This document shows, piece after piece, positions 33,337 through 41,573 of a stretch of DNA of 48,103 bases (the stretch's first letter is position 1; every line of letters starts with the position of its first letter). The notes under the pieces were generated by a model. That model was not told the DNA's origin and made no database searches. It saw only the letters and a program-made list of their open reading frames with translations. The position numbers and the translations under genes are program-made. The DNA comes from Deltaproteobacteria bacterium (GTDB lineage Bacteria > Desulfobacterota > Binatia > UBA12015). The stretch spans positions 1 through 48,103 of the forward strand of contig VGTG01000024.1 of assembly GCA_016874795.1 (NCBI GenBank), written 5' to 3'.

Positions 33337-34641
33337 ATGGCCTGGGATTTCGAGACGGATCCCGAGTTTCAGAAGAAGCTCGACTGGGCGGACGAGTTCG
33401 TGCGCGAGCGGATCGAGCCGCTCGACCTCGTCTACCGCGACGGCGGAGCTCCGTACGACCGGAAGAACCCGGTCTACCGGAAGATCACCGAGCCACTGAA
33501 GGCCGAGGTGCAGAAGCAGGACCTCTGGGCGTGCCATCTCGGCCCCGAGCTCGGCGGCAAGGGCTACGGTCAGGTGAAGCTCGCGCTCCTGAACGAGATC
33601 CTCGGCCGCTCCTACTGGGCGCCGACGATCTTCGGCTGCCAGGCGCCCGACTCCGGCAACGCCGAGATCCTCGCGCACTACGGCACCGAGGCGCAGAAGC
33701 AGAAGTACCTCGAGCCGCTCCTGCGTGGGGACATCGTGTCGTGCTTCTCGATGACCGAGCCCCAGGCCGGCGCCGACCCGAAGGAGTTCAAGTGCGCCGG
33801 TCGGAAGGAAGGCAACGAGTGGGTGATCGACGGGGAGAAGTACTTCTCCTCGAACGCCGAGCTCGCGGAGTTCCTGATCACGATGGTCGTGACCGACCCG
33901 ACGGTGCCGATCCACCAGGGCGCCTCGATGGTGCTGATTCCGCGCGAGACGCCGGGCGTGAACATCGTGCGCCGCGTCGGCCTCGGCGGCGAGCCGCTCG
34001 GCTACGGGCATCACGCCTACATCCGCTACGAGAACGTGCGCGTTCCCGAGGAGAACCTTCTCGGCGGACCGGGCCAAGCGTTCGCAATCGCGCAGACGCG
34101 GCTCGGCGGCGGCCGCATCCATCACGCCATGCGGACCGTCGCGATGGTCAAGCAAGCGCTCCAGATGATGTGCGAGCGCGCTCTCTCGCGTCACACGCAG
34201 GGCGAGCAGCTCGCGCGGAAGCAGATGGTGCAGCAGTACGTCGCCGACTCGTTCATCCAGCTCGAGCAGTTCCGCCTCCTCGTGCTCTACACGGCCTGGC
34301 ACATCGACAAGGGCCACAAGAGCGAGGCGCGGACCTACATCGCCGCGGTGAAGGTGCAGATGGCCGACGTCCTGCACGACGTGCTGCGCCGCGCGATCCA
34401 GGTGCACGGCGCGATGGGCTGCTCGAACGAGCTGCCGCTGATGCGCATGTGGTCCGCCGCTCCCGTGATGGCGATCGCCGACGGACCGACGGAGGTGCAC
34501 AAGGTGACCGTCGCCCGCGCGATCTTCAAGCAGTACCAGCCCTATGAGGGACTCTGGCCGCGCGAGTTCCTTCCCGCGAAGGTCGAGGAGGCGAAGCGGA
34601 AGCTCGGCGACGCGATCGAGCAGGAGGTGCAGAACCTGTGA
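33337..34641 (+). CDS. Acyl-CoA dehydrogenase family protein (ACAD10/11-like)
   Basis: 434 aa from ATG 33337 with gaaggga upstream. It has ACHLGPELGGKGYGQVKLALLNEI, then SCFSMTEPQAGADPKEFKC (flavin motif), YFSSNAELAEFLITMV and LGGEPLGYGHHAYIRYENVRVP in the beta domain. The C-domain has GRIHHAMRTVAMVKQALQMM, QVHGAMGCSNELPL and GPTEVHKVTVARAIF. The length and the QVHGxxG and DGPTEVHK text match the ACAD10/11 subgroup that pairs with APH-type kinases, like the next gene. The stop TGA lies in the first copy of a 21-bp direct repeat. Confidence 0.92.
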   Translation: MAWDFETDPEFQKKLDWADEFVRERIEPLDLVYRDGGAPYDRKNPVYRKITEPLKAEVQKQDLWACHLGPELGGKGYGQVKLALLNEILGRSYWAPTIFGCQAPDSGNAEILAHYGTEAQKQKYLEPLLRGDIVSCFSMTEPQAGADPKEFKCAGRKEGNEWVIDGEKYFSSNAELAEFLITMVVTDPTVPIHQGASMVLIPRETPGVNIVRRVGLGGEPLGYGHHAYIRYENVRVPEENLLGGPGQAFAIAQTRLGGGRIHHAMRTVAMVKQALQMMCERALSRHTQGEQLARKQMVQQYVADSFIQLEQFRLLVLYTAWHIDKGHKSEARTYIAAVKVQMADVLHDVLRRAIQVHGAMGCSNELPLMRMWSAAPVMAIADGPTEVHKVTVARAIFKQYQPYEGLWPREFLPAKVEEAKRKLGDAIEQEVQNL

Positions 34642-34793
34642 ACGGCGACACGAAGAAGGACTCCGCGCGCGAAGCGCGCGGCCGAGCGGAGGGCGAGCGG
34701 GGGAGTGGAGGAGCTGAGGCTTCGCCGCAGCTCCGGCGAGGGGGCGGCGCCCCCTCGCATCCATTGAAGCGTGAGGTGCAGAACCTGTGAACG
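34624..34793. repeat. Hairpin-rich (REP/MITE-like) insertion bounded by 21-bp direct repeats
   Basis: gaggtgcagaacctgtgaac plus one G occurs at 34624-34644 and again at 34773-34793. Between them three perfect hairpins lie in series: 34663-34681 (8-bp stem, gaa loop), 34710-34734 (7-bp stem) and 34738-34756 (8-bp stem). The first repeat carries the stop of the acyl-CoA dehydrogenase gene; the second carries the GTG start (34787) of the kinase gene. Removing one copy with the insert recreates a GTGA stop/start overlap. This is a clean insertion with target duplication or a tandem duplication around a repeat. Confidence 0.75.
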
Positions 34794-35854
34794 AAGAAGC
34801 GAGGAGCGAGGCGGACAGGACGCGCGGGTTGATCGATCCGGAGAAGCTCGCGCGTTGGATGGACGAGCGGGACTTGCCCGGGAAGGGCAGCCCCGTCGAG
34901 ATGAGCTTCATCACCGGCGGCGCCTCGAACGAGCTCTTCGAGATCCGCCGCGGCGACGCGCGTCTCGCGCTACGCCGTCCGCCGCGCAAGGTGCCGAAAG
35001 GGCGGAACGAGACGATGCTCCGCGAGTACCGCGTGCTCGCGGCTCTCCGCGACACCGACGTGCCGCACTCGCGCGTCGTCGCGGTGTGCGAGGATCCGGA
35101 GCTCTTCGGCGCGTGCTTCTACATGATGGAGTTCGTCGACGGCTGGTCGTGCATGAACATCGACGGCTGGCCGGCGCCGTTCGACACGGACCTCGAAGCG
35201 AGGTCGGGGCTCGCGTGGGAGCTCGTCGACGCGATCGGGAAGCTCGCACGGGTCGACTGGCGCGCGCGCGGTCTCGAGGGCTTCGGCAAGCCCGACAACT
35301 TCCACGAGCGGCAGGTCGACCGCTGGTACGCGCATCTCGAGGCGTTCCGCTTCCGCGACCTCCCCGGCCTCGATGAAGCGGGCGCGTGGCTCCGCGCGCA
35401 CAAGCCGCGCACGTACACGCCCGGCATCATCCACGGCGACTACCAGTTCGCGAACGTGATGTTCCGCCACGGCGCGCCCGCGCGCATGGCTGCGATCGTC
35501 GACTGGGAGATGGCGACGGTCGGCGATCCGTTGCTCGATCTCGCCTGGGTCGTGATGGGCTGGCCGAATCCGGACGAGGACCGGTCGAGCAAGACCTACG
35601 TCGACTACACGGGTATGCCGTCGCGCGAGGAGCTCCTCGAGCGCTACGCGAAGACGAGCGGGCTCCCCGTCGACGAGATCGACTACTACGTGATCCTCGC
35701 GCGCTTCAAGATGGCGATCGTTCTCGAAGGCGGGTACGCGCGCTACGTGCAGGGCGGCGCCGACAATCCGAAGATGGCCGCGTTCGGCGACGTCGTGCTC
35801 GACATGGCGCGGCGCGCGGCCGAGCTCGCGCGCACGACGCGGCTCCGTGCCTGA
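34787..35854 (+). CDS. APH-type phosphotransferase (ACAD10/11-associated kinase)
   Basis: 355 aa from GTG 34787, which lies inside the second direct repeat. It has ITGGASNELFEIRRGDARLALRRPP, FYMMEFVDGWSCMN, the catalytic loop GIIHGDYQFANVMFRHG (Asp, Asn), then AAIVDWEMATVGDPLLDLAWV. The N-terminus is charged and variable. Together with the preceding dehydrogenase it forms the kinase/dehydrogenase pair found in catabolism of 4-hydroxy fatty acids. It overlaps the TetR gene by 8 bp. Confidence 0.91.
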   Translation: MNEEARSEADRTRGLIDPEKLARWMDERDLPGKGSPVEMSFITGGASNELFEIRRGDARLALRRPPRKVPKGRNETMLREYRVLAALRDTDVPHSRVVAVCEDPELFGACFYMMEFVDGWSCMNIDGWPAPFDTDLEARSGLAWELVDAIGKLARVDWRARGLEGFGKPDNFHERQVDRWYAHLEAFRFRDLPGLDEAGAWLRAHKPRTYTPGIIHGDYQFANVMFRHGAPARMAAIVDWEMATVGDPLLDLAWVVMGWPNPDEDRSSKTYVDYTGMPSREELLERYAKTSGLPVDEIDYYVILARFKMAIVLEGGYARYVQGGADNPKMAAFGDVVLDMARRAAELARTTRLRA

Positions 35855-36482
35855 GACCCGCTGGCAGGAGCGCTCGCTCGGGCGCTCCCTCCACGCTTCG
35901 ACCGAGCGCTCGCGCGAGCGTGGTCGCCGCTTCGTCGACGCGGCGCGCGAGCTGATGGGATCTTCGCCCGAGCTCGACTTCGGCGTGCAGGAGGTGGTGC
36001 GGCACGCAGGCCTCTCGCTGCGCTCGTTCTACCAGCACTTCTCCGGCAAGGACGATCTCCTCCTCGCACTCTACGAGGAGCTCGTCCGCGAGGCCGTGGA
36101 GCGCGCGGAGAAGCGGGTCGCGAAGATCGCGGATCCGCTCGAGCGCCTCGAGGTGATCGTGCACCGCTTCTACGGCGATCGCGGCGCCTTCTCCTCGCCG
36201 ATGGCGGCCGAGGTGCAATCCCTCGCTCGCGCCCGTCCCGACGAGATCCGCGAGGCGCTCGAGCCGCTTCTCGAACTTCTCGCGCGCGTTCTCGCGGAGG
36301 CGATCGCCGCGGGCCGTGTCCGTCGCGCTGATCCGCGCGAGCTCGCGCTGCAGGTGCTTCTCCTCCTCCTGATCCATACACAGGCCCGTGGGCAGCAGCT
36401 GATGGGCGGCACTTGGCCGGTGCTGTCCCGCAGCCAGGTGTGGGACTTCTGCCGGCGCGCGCTGGCGGGGGAGGAGGGGTGA
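35847..36482 (+). CDS. TetR-family regulator
   Basis: 211 aa from GTG 35847. The N-terminal helix-turn-helix includes RRFVDAARELMGSSPELDFGVQEVVRHAGLSLRSFYQHFSGKDDLLLALYEE, a full TetR signature. The rest is an all-helical ligand and dimer domain. As third gene in the operon it probably represses it, through the palindrome at 33281-33295. The SLC13 gene begins at GTG 36479, overlapping its stop. Confidence 0.89.
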   Translation: MPETRWQERSLGRSLHASTERSRERGRRFVDAARELMGSSPELDFGVQEVVRHAGLSLRSFYQHFSGKDDLLLALYEELVREAVERAEKRVAKIADPLERLEVIVHRFYGDRGAFSSPMAAEVQSLARARPDEIREALEPLLELLARVLAEAIAAGRVRRADPRELALQVLLLLLIHTQARGQQLMGGTWPVLSRSQVWDFCRRALAGEEG

Positions 36483-38014
36483 GCGCAGGAGCGGTGCCGG
36501 AGCGCGAAGCGGAAGGGGAGCCTCCCGAGGGAGGAGCGGAGGAGGGCGGCTTCGAGATCTGGCGCCGGCGCATCGGGCTCGTCGCCGCGCCGATCGTCTT
36601 TGCCCTCGTCTGGTGGGCCGCGTCGGACCTCGATCGGCCGGCGCATCGTCTCGCGGCGGTCCTCGCGACGGTGGTGGTCCTCTGGGTCACCGAAGCGCTG
36701 CCGATGGCGATCACCGCGTTCCTCGGCGTCGCGTTTGCGGTCGTTCTCGGCGTCGCGCCCGCTTCGGAGGCGTTCGCACCGTTCGCGGATCCGCTCGTCT
36801 TCCTCTTCATCGGCACCTTCATCATCGCGCGTGCGATCTTCTTCCATGGGCTCGATCGGCGTTTCGCGTACGCGATCCTCTCGCTGCCCGGCATCGGCGA
36901 CAGCCCGGTGCGCGTCCTCATCGCGTACGCGACCGTGACCGCGTGCATCTCGATGTGGATCAGCAACACGGCGACCACGGCGATGATGTTCCCGATCGGC
37001 GTCTCGCTCCTCGCGGTGCTCGAGGGGAAGAACGCCGGAGTTCGAACGAGCGGCTTCGCGACGGCGCTCCTCCTCTCGAACGCCTTCGCCGCGGCCATCG
37101 GCGGGGTTGCGACGCCCGTCGGGACTCCGCCGAACCTGATCGGCATCGGCTTCATCCGCCGCGAGGCAGGGTTCGACGTCACGTTCTTCGATTGGATGCT
37201 GCTCGGGCTGCCCGTCGTCGCACTGCTGCTCGGCGCGTCGCTCCTCGATCTCGGAAGAAGCCGCGCGAGCGGTCAAGCCGCTCTCGGCGGCGTCGCCGAG
37301 CTCGTGGCGCGGGAGCGGCGAACGCTCGGTCCGTGGACGCGCGGCCAGCGCAACACGCTGATCGCGTTCGGCGCGACCGTGGTGCTGTGGATCCTGCCGG
37401 GCATCGTCGCGCTCGTCGCCGGGCAGCAGCATCCCCTCTACGTCGAGCTCACGCGGGCGTTTCCCGAGGGCGTCGTCGCCGTTCTCGGAGCGAGTCTCCT
37501 CTTCCTCCTGCCCGTGAACCTCGCACGCCACGAGTTCACGCTCCGGTGGGAAGAGGCGATCAAGATCGACTGGTGGATCGTCTTCCTCTACGGCGGCGGT
37601 CTCGCGCTCGGCGTGCTCGCGTTCAAGACTGGTCTCGCGGAGGAGATCGGCCGGGGATTGACGAGCGCGCTCGGGGTCCGGAGCGAGCTCGGCTTGATCG
37701 TGCTCGCGACGGCGATCGCGACGCTCCTGTCGGAGGCGACGAGCAATACTGCGTCTGCGACGATGATCGTGCCGGTCGTGATCGCGATCGCTCGCTCTGC
37801 CGGGGTCGATCCGGTGCTGCCGGCGGTCGCCGCGACGATGGGTGCGTCGCTAGGCTTCATGCTGCCGGTGTCGACGCCGTGCAACGCGATCGTGTACGCC
37901 TCGGGCCGGATCCCGCTCTCCGCGATGATCCGCCACGGCATCGTGCTCGACGTCGCGGGCGTGCTCGTGATCGTCGCGATCGTGTCGCTCCTGGGACCGC
38001 TCTTCCGCGGGTGA
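36479..38014 (+). CDS. SLC13/DASS-family anion transporter
   Basis: 511 aa from GTG 36479. A charged N-terminus precedes about 11-12 hydrophobic segments. The two family Ser-Asn-Thr motifs are present: WISNTATTAMMFP and SEATSNTASATMIVP. VATPVGTPPNLIGIGFIRR and LGFMLPVSTPCNAIVYASGRI match the sodium/dicarboxylate symporter group. It imports di- or tricarboxylates or related anions with sodium. Being in the dehydrogenase/kinase operon, it may bring in the substrate for that pathway. It lacks the RCK modules seen in the other SLC13 gene of this window. Confidence 0.91.
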   Translation: MSAGAVPEREAEGEPPEGGAEEGGFEIWRRRIGLVAAPIVFALVWWAASDLDRPAHRLAAVLATVVVLWVTEALPMAITAFLGVAFAVVLGVAPASEAFAPFADPLVFLFIGTFIIARAIFFHGLDRRFAYAILSLPGIGDSPVRVLIAYATVTACISMWISNTATTAMMFPIGVSLLAVLEGKNAGVRTSGFATALLLSNAFAAAIGGVATPVGTPPNLIGIGFIRREAGFDVTFFDWMLLGLPVVALLLGASLLDLGRSRASGQAALGGVAELVARERRTLGPWTRGQRNTLIAFGATVVLWILPGIVALVAGQQHPLYVELTRAFPEGVVAVLGASLLFLLPVNLARHEFTLRWEEAIKIDWWIVFLYGGGLALGVLAFKTGLAEEIGRGLTSALGVRSELGLIVLATAIATLLSEATSNTASATMIVPVVIAIARSAGVDPVLPAVAATMGASLGFMLPVSTPCNAIVYASGRIPLSAMIRHGIVLDVAGVLVIVAIVSLLGPLFRG

Positions 38015-38017
38015 GGT

Positions 38018-38590
38018 CTACCGGGGTCGCGTTCGAGCGGTCGCGGTTTCCCACTCCCGTCGTAAGCTCAAACGAGCGGCCCAAGTCTCGACGATCCCGA
38101 CATCGATTTGATCACCGCTCGTGTCGAGCATCGCCCGGATGTCTTTCAAGTGCTTGTCGGATCCTCCCTCTCGGAAGTACTCGAGCTTGCGGAGGATCAC
38201 GTATTCCGGCGGGGCGAAGTGAATCGTCTCGCCCTCGTAGGAGATGGCTCTACGTAACGGGAGAGCCCACTCGTGAAGAGGGTCCTGGCCCATCGGATAG
38301 AGGTCGCACTGGAAGCCGGAGGTGGGGTGCAGGGCATTCAGATGCCCGCGTTGCGGTCGAGCGATCTCGATCTCGATGATCTCGTCGGGAGGAAGGTAGT
38401 AGCTTTCCGCCGGGAAGGCTCGGCGGAGGCGGGGGAGATCGGTTTCGAGGAGCTCGATTACCACGTCCAGGTCGTTCGTCGTGCGTGGTTGGCCGTAGAG
38501 GATTGCCGCGGTTGCCCCCGTGACCATGTAGGTCAGTCCGGCGCGCTCGAGAGGCACCGCAAAGAGGACGATCAGGTCAGGTTCGGGCAC
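38018..38590 (-). CDS. Nucleotidyltransferase-fold protein (DUF6036/toxin-like)
   Basis: 190 aa from ATG 38590. It has YMVTGATAAILYGQPRTTNDLDVVIEL, the G-x-A-x-x-x-YG-x-x-R-x-T-x-D-x-D pattern of antitoxin-regulated or stand-alone nucleotidyltransferases, then ISYEGETIHFAPPEYVILRKLEYF. It transfers a nucleotide to an unknown target; relatives act as toxins modifying tRNA or proteins. The 71-aa gene upstream overlaps its start by 14 bp, forming a toxin/antitoxin-like pair. Its stop is 3 bp from the end of the convergent SLC13 gene. Confidence 0.76.
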   Translation of the reverse strand: MPEPDLIVLFAVPLERAGLTYMVTGATAAILYGQPRTTNDLDVVIELLETDLPRLRRAFPAESYYLPPDEIIEIEIARPQRGHLNALHPTSGFQCDLYPMGQDPLHEWALPLRRAISYEGETIHFAPPEYVILRKLEYFREGGSDKHLKDIRAMLDTSGDQIDVGIVETWAARLSLRREWETATARTRPR

Positions 38591-38792
38591 GGCGCGTGCG
38601 CCGGGCGATCTCCTCGAGTCGCTCCTGCATGGAGAGACGCGGGTGCGTTGCCCGCAGGCCGGCGTCCATCAAGGCGCGCGTTTGCCGATTCATGCTCATC
38701 GCCTGGGTGAGCCTCTTCGCCGGCTCCATCTGTCGGTAGACCTCGGCCTGGAGAGCGTCAGCCGACTCGTGAGGCGTGCGGGGCCGTGGCAC
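38577..38792 (-). CDS. Small partner of the nucleotidyltransferase (antitoxin-like)
   Basis: 71 aa from GTG 38792, basic and helical (VYRQMEPAKRLTQAMSMNRQTRALMDAG), ending in RLEEIARRTRRART. There is no obvious DNA-binding motif. Similar short basic proteins precede nucleotidyltransferases of this type; the 14-bp overlap supports a joint unit. Assignment as antitoxin is inference. Confidence 0.6.
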   Translation of the reverse strand: MPRPRTPHESADALQAEVYRQMEPAKRLTQAMSMNRQTRALMDAGLRATHPRLSMQERLEEIARRTRRART

Positions 38793-38840
38793 CCGTCCAG
38801 TATGTCGCGATCGTCGCGGCTCTTCAATCGACGCGTCGGA

Positions 38841-39596
38841 CTACGCGCTGCGGTCGCCGCGGAAGCGCGCGAGCGTTTCGTGGATGCGACGCTCGACCTC
38901 GACGAGGAGCGCGCGCGGATCCTCGCCGGGACGGCGCTCGATCGGATCGCCGATCCACATGCGAAGATGGATGCCGAAGGGAATCGGCTTCATGCCGTGC
39001 CGCATGATCTGCCACGAGTTGTCGATGCAGACGGGCACGACGGGCACGTCCGGAGCCTCCGCGAGGAGGGCGAGCGTTCCGGCGGTCTTGAACGGCGAGA
39101 TCGTGCCGTCCCGGGCGCGCGTGCCTTCCGGGAAGATGACGGCGGACGATCGATTCGCCACGACCGCCCGCGCGAGACGGCTGATCGCCGCCACGGAGCC
39201 TTCGCGGTCCTCGCGATCGATCAGCGCGTGCCCGCCACGGCGGAGGTTGTACGACACCGCGGGGATCCAGCTCCCGAGCGAGCGTTTCGAGATGTACTTC
39301 GGGAAGTTCGTCGGCATCGCCCACGCGAAGAGCGGGATGTCGAACATGCTCTGGTGGTTCGAGACGACGATGTAGGACGTCCGCGGCTCGATCCCCTTCG
39401 AGCGCTCGAGGTCCGGGCGGATTCCTGCGAGGCGGTAGCTCCACACGAGGGTCGTCTGGAGCGCCAGGCCGACGTACTCGACCGCGCGCTGGCCGAACGG
39501 CGTCGCGAGGCGCAGCAGGACGTCGAACGTCCCCAGGATCAAGCCGAAGAAGACGGCGAACAGGATCGTCGCCGGCCACGAGAGGAAGCGGCGCAT
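38841..39596 (-). CDS. 1-acyl-glycerol-3-phosphate acyltransferase (PlsC-like)
   Basis: 251 aa from ATG 39596, chosen because an aaggag site lies just upstream; a longer frame exists but has no such site. One N-terminal membrane segment (about 5-28), then SNHQSMFDIPLFAWAMP (N-H-x-x-x-x-D) and AVIFPEGTRARDGTISPFKTAG. These are the acyltransferase blocks I and III, with PVVPVCIDNSW as block IV. It transfers an acyl chain to lysophosphatidate in the inner membrane during phospholipid synthesis. The length is normal. Confidence 0.89.
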   Translation of the reverse strand: MRRFLSWPATILFAVFFGLILGTFDVLLRLATPFGQRAVEYVGLALQTTLVWSYRLAGIRPDLERSKGIEPRTSYIVVSNHQSMFDIPLFAWAMPTNFPKYISKRSLGSWIPAVSYNLRRGGHALIDREDREGSVAAISRLARAVVANRSSAVIFPEGTRARDGTISPFKTAGTLALLAEAPDVPVVPVCIDNSWQIMRHGMKPIPFGIHLRMWIGDPIERRPGEDPRALLVEVERRIHETLARFRGDRSA

Positions 39597-39655
39597 GGCG
39601 GCTCCTTGCCAGACTTGCTCGAACGGCGCCAGGAACATCAACCGAGTCGCAGGCA

Positions 39656-39775
39656 ATGCGGAGGCGGACGCGCCAACAGCTGCACGCGCGCGTCGCCCAG
39701 GTACTGAACGACCGCTTCCCCGAGCGCGTCGCGGCCGAGCCCGAGGCGATCGCGGTGGTCGAGCGGTGGCAGTGA
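39656..39775 (+). pseudogene. Possible fragment of a TPR/AAA-type signalling protein
   Basis: A 39-residue frame (ATG 39656 to TGA 39775) reads RQQLHARVAQVLNDRFPERVAAEPEAIA. The text HARVAQVLxxRFPExxxxxPE is familiar from the start of the TPR region in large adenylate-cyclase/AAA-type proteins (…RRxLHxRIAxALE). Nothing else of such a protein is visible. The rest of 39597-39948 holds only the palindrome listed next. Confidence 0.35.
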
Positions 39776-39873
39776 GGATCGCGGCGGGACTCACGTAACG
39801 AGCTCTCCGGAGAACCCGGGGCGGTTCAACGTTCCGAAAACCACCGAGACCACGGAGATCCGTGCGCAGATGA

Positions 39874-39903
39874 TACTCTCGCTTAGCGCCTGAAGTGAGA
39901 GTA
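39874..39903. promoter_or_regulatory. Inverted repeat ahead of the Fic gene
   Basis: tactctcgctt (39874-39884) and aagtgagagta (39893-39903) are complementary except one position, with an 8-bp spacer. The repeat ends 46 bp before the chosen GTG of the Fic gene. AT-richer than its surroundings. A TACTCTC/GAGAGTA palindrome is a plausible autoregulatory operator for a Fic protein that has a C-terminal DNA-binding domain. Confidence 0.5.
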
Positions 39904-39948
39904 AGCTTCCTCGATGGCTTCAGGTCGCTCCCGGAAGAATCAGGCAAC

Positions 39949-41142
39949 GTGACGACCGCGTCGTGGCCGGCCGTCAGCTACGAGACCCTACCGTGGCAGA
40001 CTGACGAGCGGCCCGGCATAGCCTCACGTCAGGCCAGGCGGCGACATCGTGGGCCGTATCGCACCGCGGTGCCAGCCAAGATTGCCGAGCGTGGCCTGCA
40101 CTTGCCGGCCGACGTGACCGCCACCGCGGAGGAAGCGTCCAACGAGATCGCGCGCTTCGACGCCGAGATGGGCGGCGAGCTCGCGCCGTTTCACGCGGTG
40201 CTCCTGCGATCCGAGTCCACCTCGAGCTCGAGGATCGAAAATCTCACCGCCTCCGCCCGTGCCATCGCGGAAGCCGAGCTCGGCGACAGCGGGAGGCGAA
40301 ACGCTGGTGAGATCGTCGCCAATACCAACGCCATGAAGGCGGCGATCGCGCTGTCCGACCGCATCGACGCGGACGCGATCTTGGCGATGCATCGGTCGTT
40401 GATGGAGCACACCGATCCGGAGGCCGCGGGCCGGTGGCGTACCCAGCAGGTCTGGATCGGTGGCGGCAACCTCGGTCCGCACGATGCGCTGTTCGTCCCC
40501 CCCCGCCACACGCGCGTCGCGCCCGCCATCGACGACCTCGTCCGCTTCGCCGCTCGCGACGATCTCCCTGTCCTCACCCATGTGGCACTCGCGCATGCGC
40601 AGTTCGAGACGATTCATCCGTTCCCCGACGGCAACGGTCGCACCGGCCGCGCGCTGCTCCACGCGATGCTGCGGGCCAAGGCGCTCACCCGCTCCGTGAC
40701 GGTGCCCGTGTCGGCGGGCCTCCTCACGAACACCGAGAGCTATTTCGCCGCGCTGACCGCGTACCGGGCCGGCGACCCGACCGCGATCGTGATTCGCGTC
40801 GCCGAGGCTTCCTTTGCCGCCATCGCCAACGGACGCCGCCTGGTGCGCGATCTCCGCGCGGTCCGCCAGGAATGGGACCGCCGCATAGCGGCCCGCGGCG
40901 ACTCCGCCGTATGGCGTGTCGCCGATCTGCTTCTCCGCCACCCCGTCGTCAATGCCGCGCTCCTGGCGCGTGAGCTCGGCATCCAGGCCAACAACGCACC
41001 CCGCTACCTCCAGCCACTCGAAAAGGCCGAGGTCCTCGTCGAATCCACCGATCGCAAACGCAACCGCGCGTGGCGAGCGCCCGAGATCCTCGAGGCGCTC
41101 GACGCGTTCGCGGCGCGCGCCGGACGTCGACGAAGCGAATGA
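39949..41142 (+). CDS. Fic-domain AMP-transferase with self-inhibitory N-terminus and winged-helix C-terminus
   Basis: 397 aa from GTG 39949; an earlier GTG (39895) lies inside the palindrome and is less likely. The Fic motif HPFPDGNGRTGR (223-234) contains catalytic His223, the ATP-binding Asp-Gly-Asn-Gly-Arg and final Arg. The N-terminal domain holds SSRIEN (93-98), matching the S/T-x-x-x-E-N inhibitory helix, so it is a class II self-inhibited Fic. LFVPP-type flap text (LFVPPRHTRV) precedes. The C-terminus (about 310-397) has VADLLLRHPVVNAALLARELGIQANNAPRYLQPLEKAEVL, a winged-helix. It AMPylates a target protein; the target is unknown. Confidence 0.91.
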   Translation: MTTASWPAVSYETLPWQTDERPGIASRQARRRHRGPYRTAVPAKIAERGLHLPADVTATAEEASNEIARFDAEMGGELAPFHAVLLRSESTSSSRIENLTASARAIAEAELGDSGRRNAGEIVANTNAMKAAIALSDRIDADAILAMHRSLMEHTDPEAAGRWRTQQVWIGGGNLGPHDALFVPPRHTRVAPAIDDLVRFAARDDLPVLTHVALAHAQFETIHPFPDGNGRTGRALLHAMLRAKALTRSVTVPVSAGLLTNTESYFAALTAYRAGDPTAIVIRVAEASFAAIANGRRLVRDLRAVRQEWDRRIAARGDSAVWRVADLLLRHPVVNAALLARELGIQANNAPRYLQPLEKAEVLVESTDRKRNRAWRAPEILEALDAFAARAGRRRSE

Positions 41143-41354
41143 GGCACGGAGTCCCGTCGAGCTTCCGCTGTCGGAGCCACGCCGCGAATCGACTCCCGCG
41201 GTCCCTCATCGACAACGCCCAGTCGGTCTACGAGCTCTCGCTGCTCGATGTTGCCGCTCACGCTGGCTGATGAGGTTCCGATCCGACTGGATGATGGCCA
41301 TCGCGTGAGTGAGCGGCGGCCGCTGAAGATCGTGATGCGAGGAGTGGCCACGGT

Positions 41355-41573
41355 TCAGAAGTCGGCGTCGGGATCGGCGTCGAGGTTGTAGATGGTAATG
41401 CCGCGACGGCGGGCGCGGGCCTCGAGCTGCTGCATCTCGCGGAGCTCGCGCATCTCGCCGCCGTGGGCGCGCTCGATTGCGGCGATCGCTCGCTCGAGGA
41501 CGGCGACCAGCAAGAGTGCGTCGCGAGCCGAGAGCGGCGGCAGGCGGAGTTGCGCATGGCGGCGCCGCGTCAC
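41355..41573 (-). CDS. Small protein coupled to a transposition-type ATPase
   Basis: 72 aa from GTG 41573, overlapping the ATPase stop by GTGA. It is helical in the middle (SARDALLLVAVLERAIAAIERAHGGEMRELREMQQ) and ends in TIYNLDADPDADF. Small ORFs directly behind ExeA/TniB-type ATPases occur in transposase modules. Family unknown. The 212 bp from here to the Fic stop hold no gene I can support. Confidence 0.48.
   Translation of the reverse strand: MTRRRHAQLRLPPLSARDALLLVAVLERAIAAIERAHGGEMRELREMQQLEARARRRGITIYNLDADPDADF

Noticed and set aside
33079-35055. Minus-strand open frame of about 650 residues opposite the acyl-CoA dehydrogenase
   Set aside because: No domain signature, and it is antisense to an unmistakable dehydrogenase and kinase.
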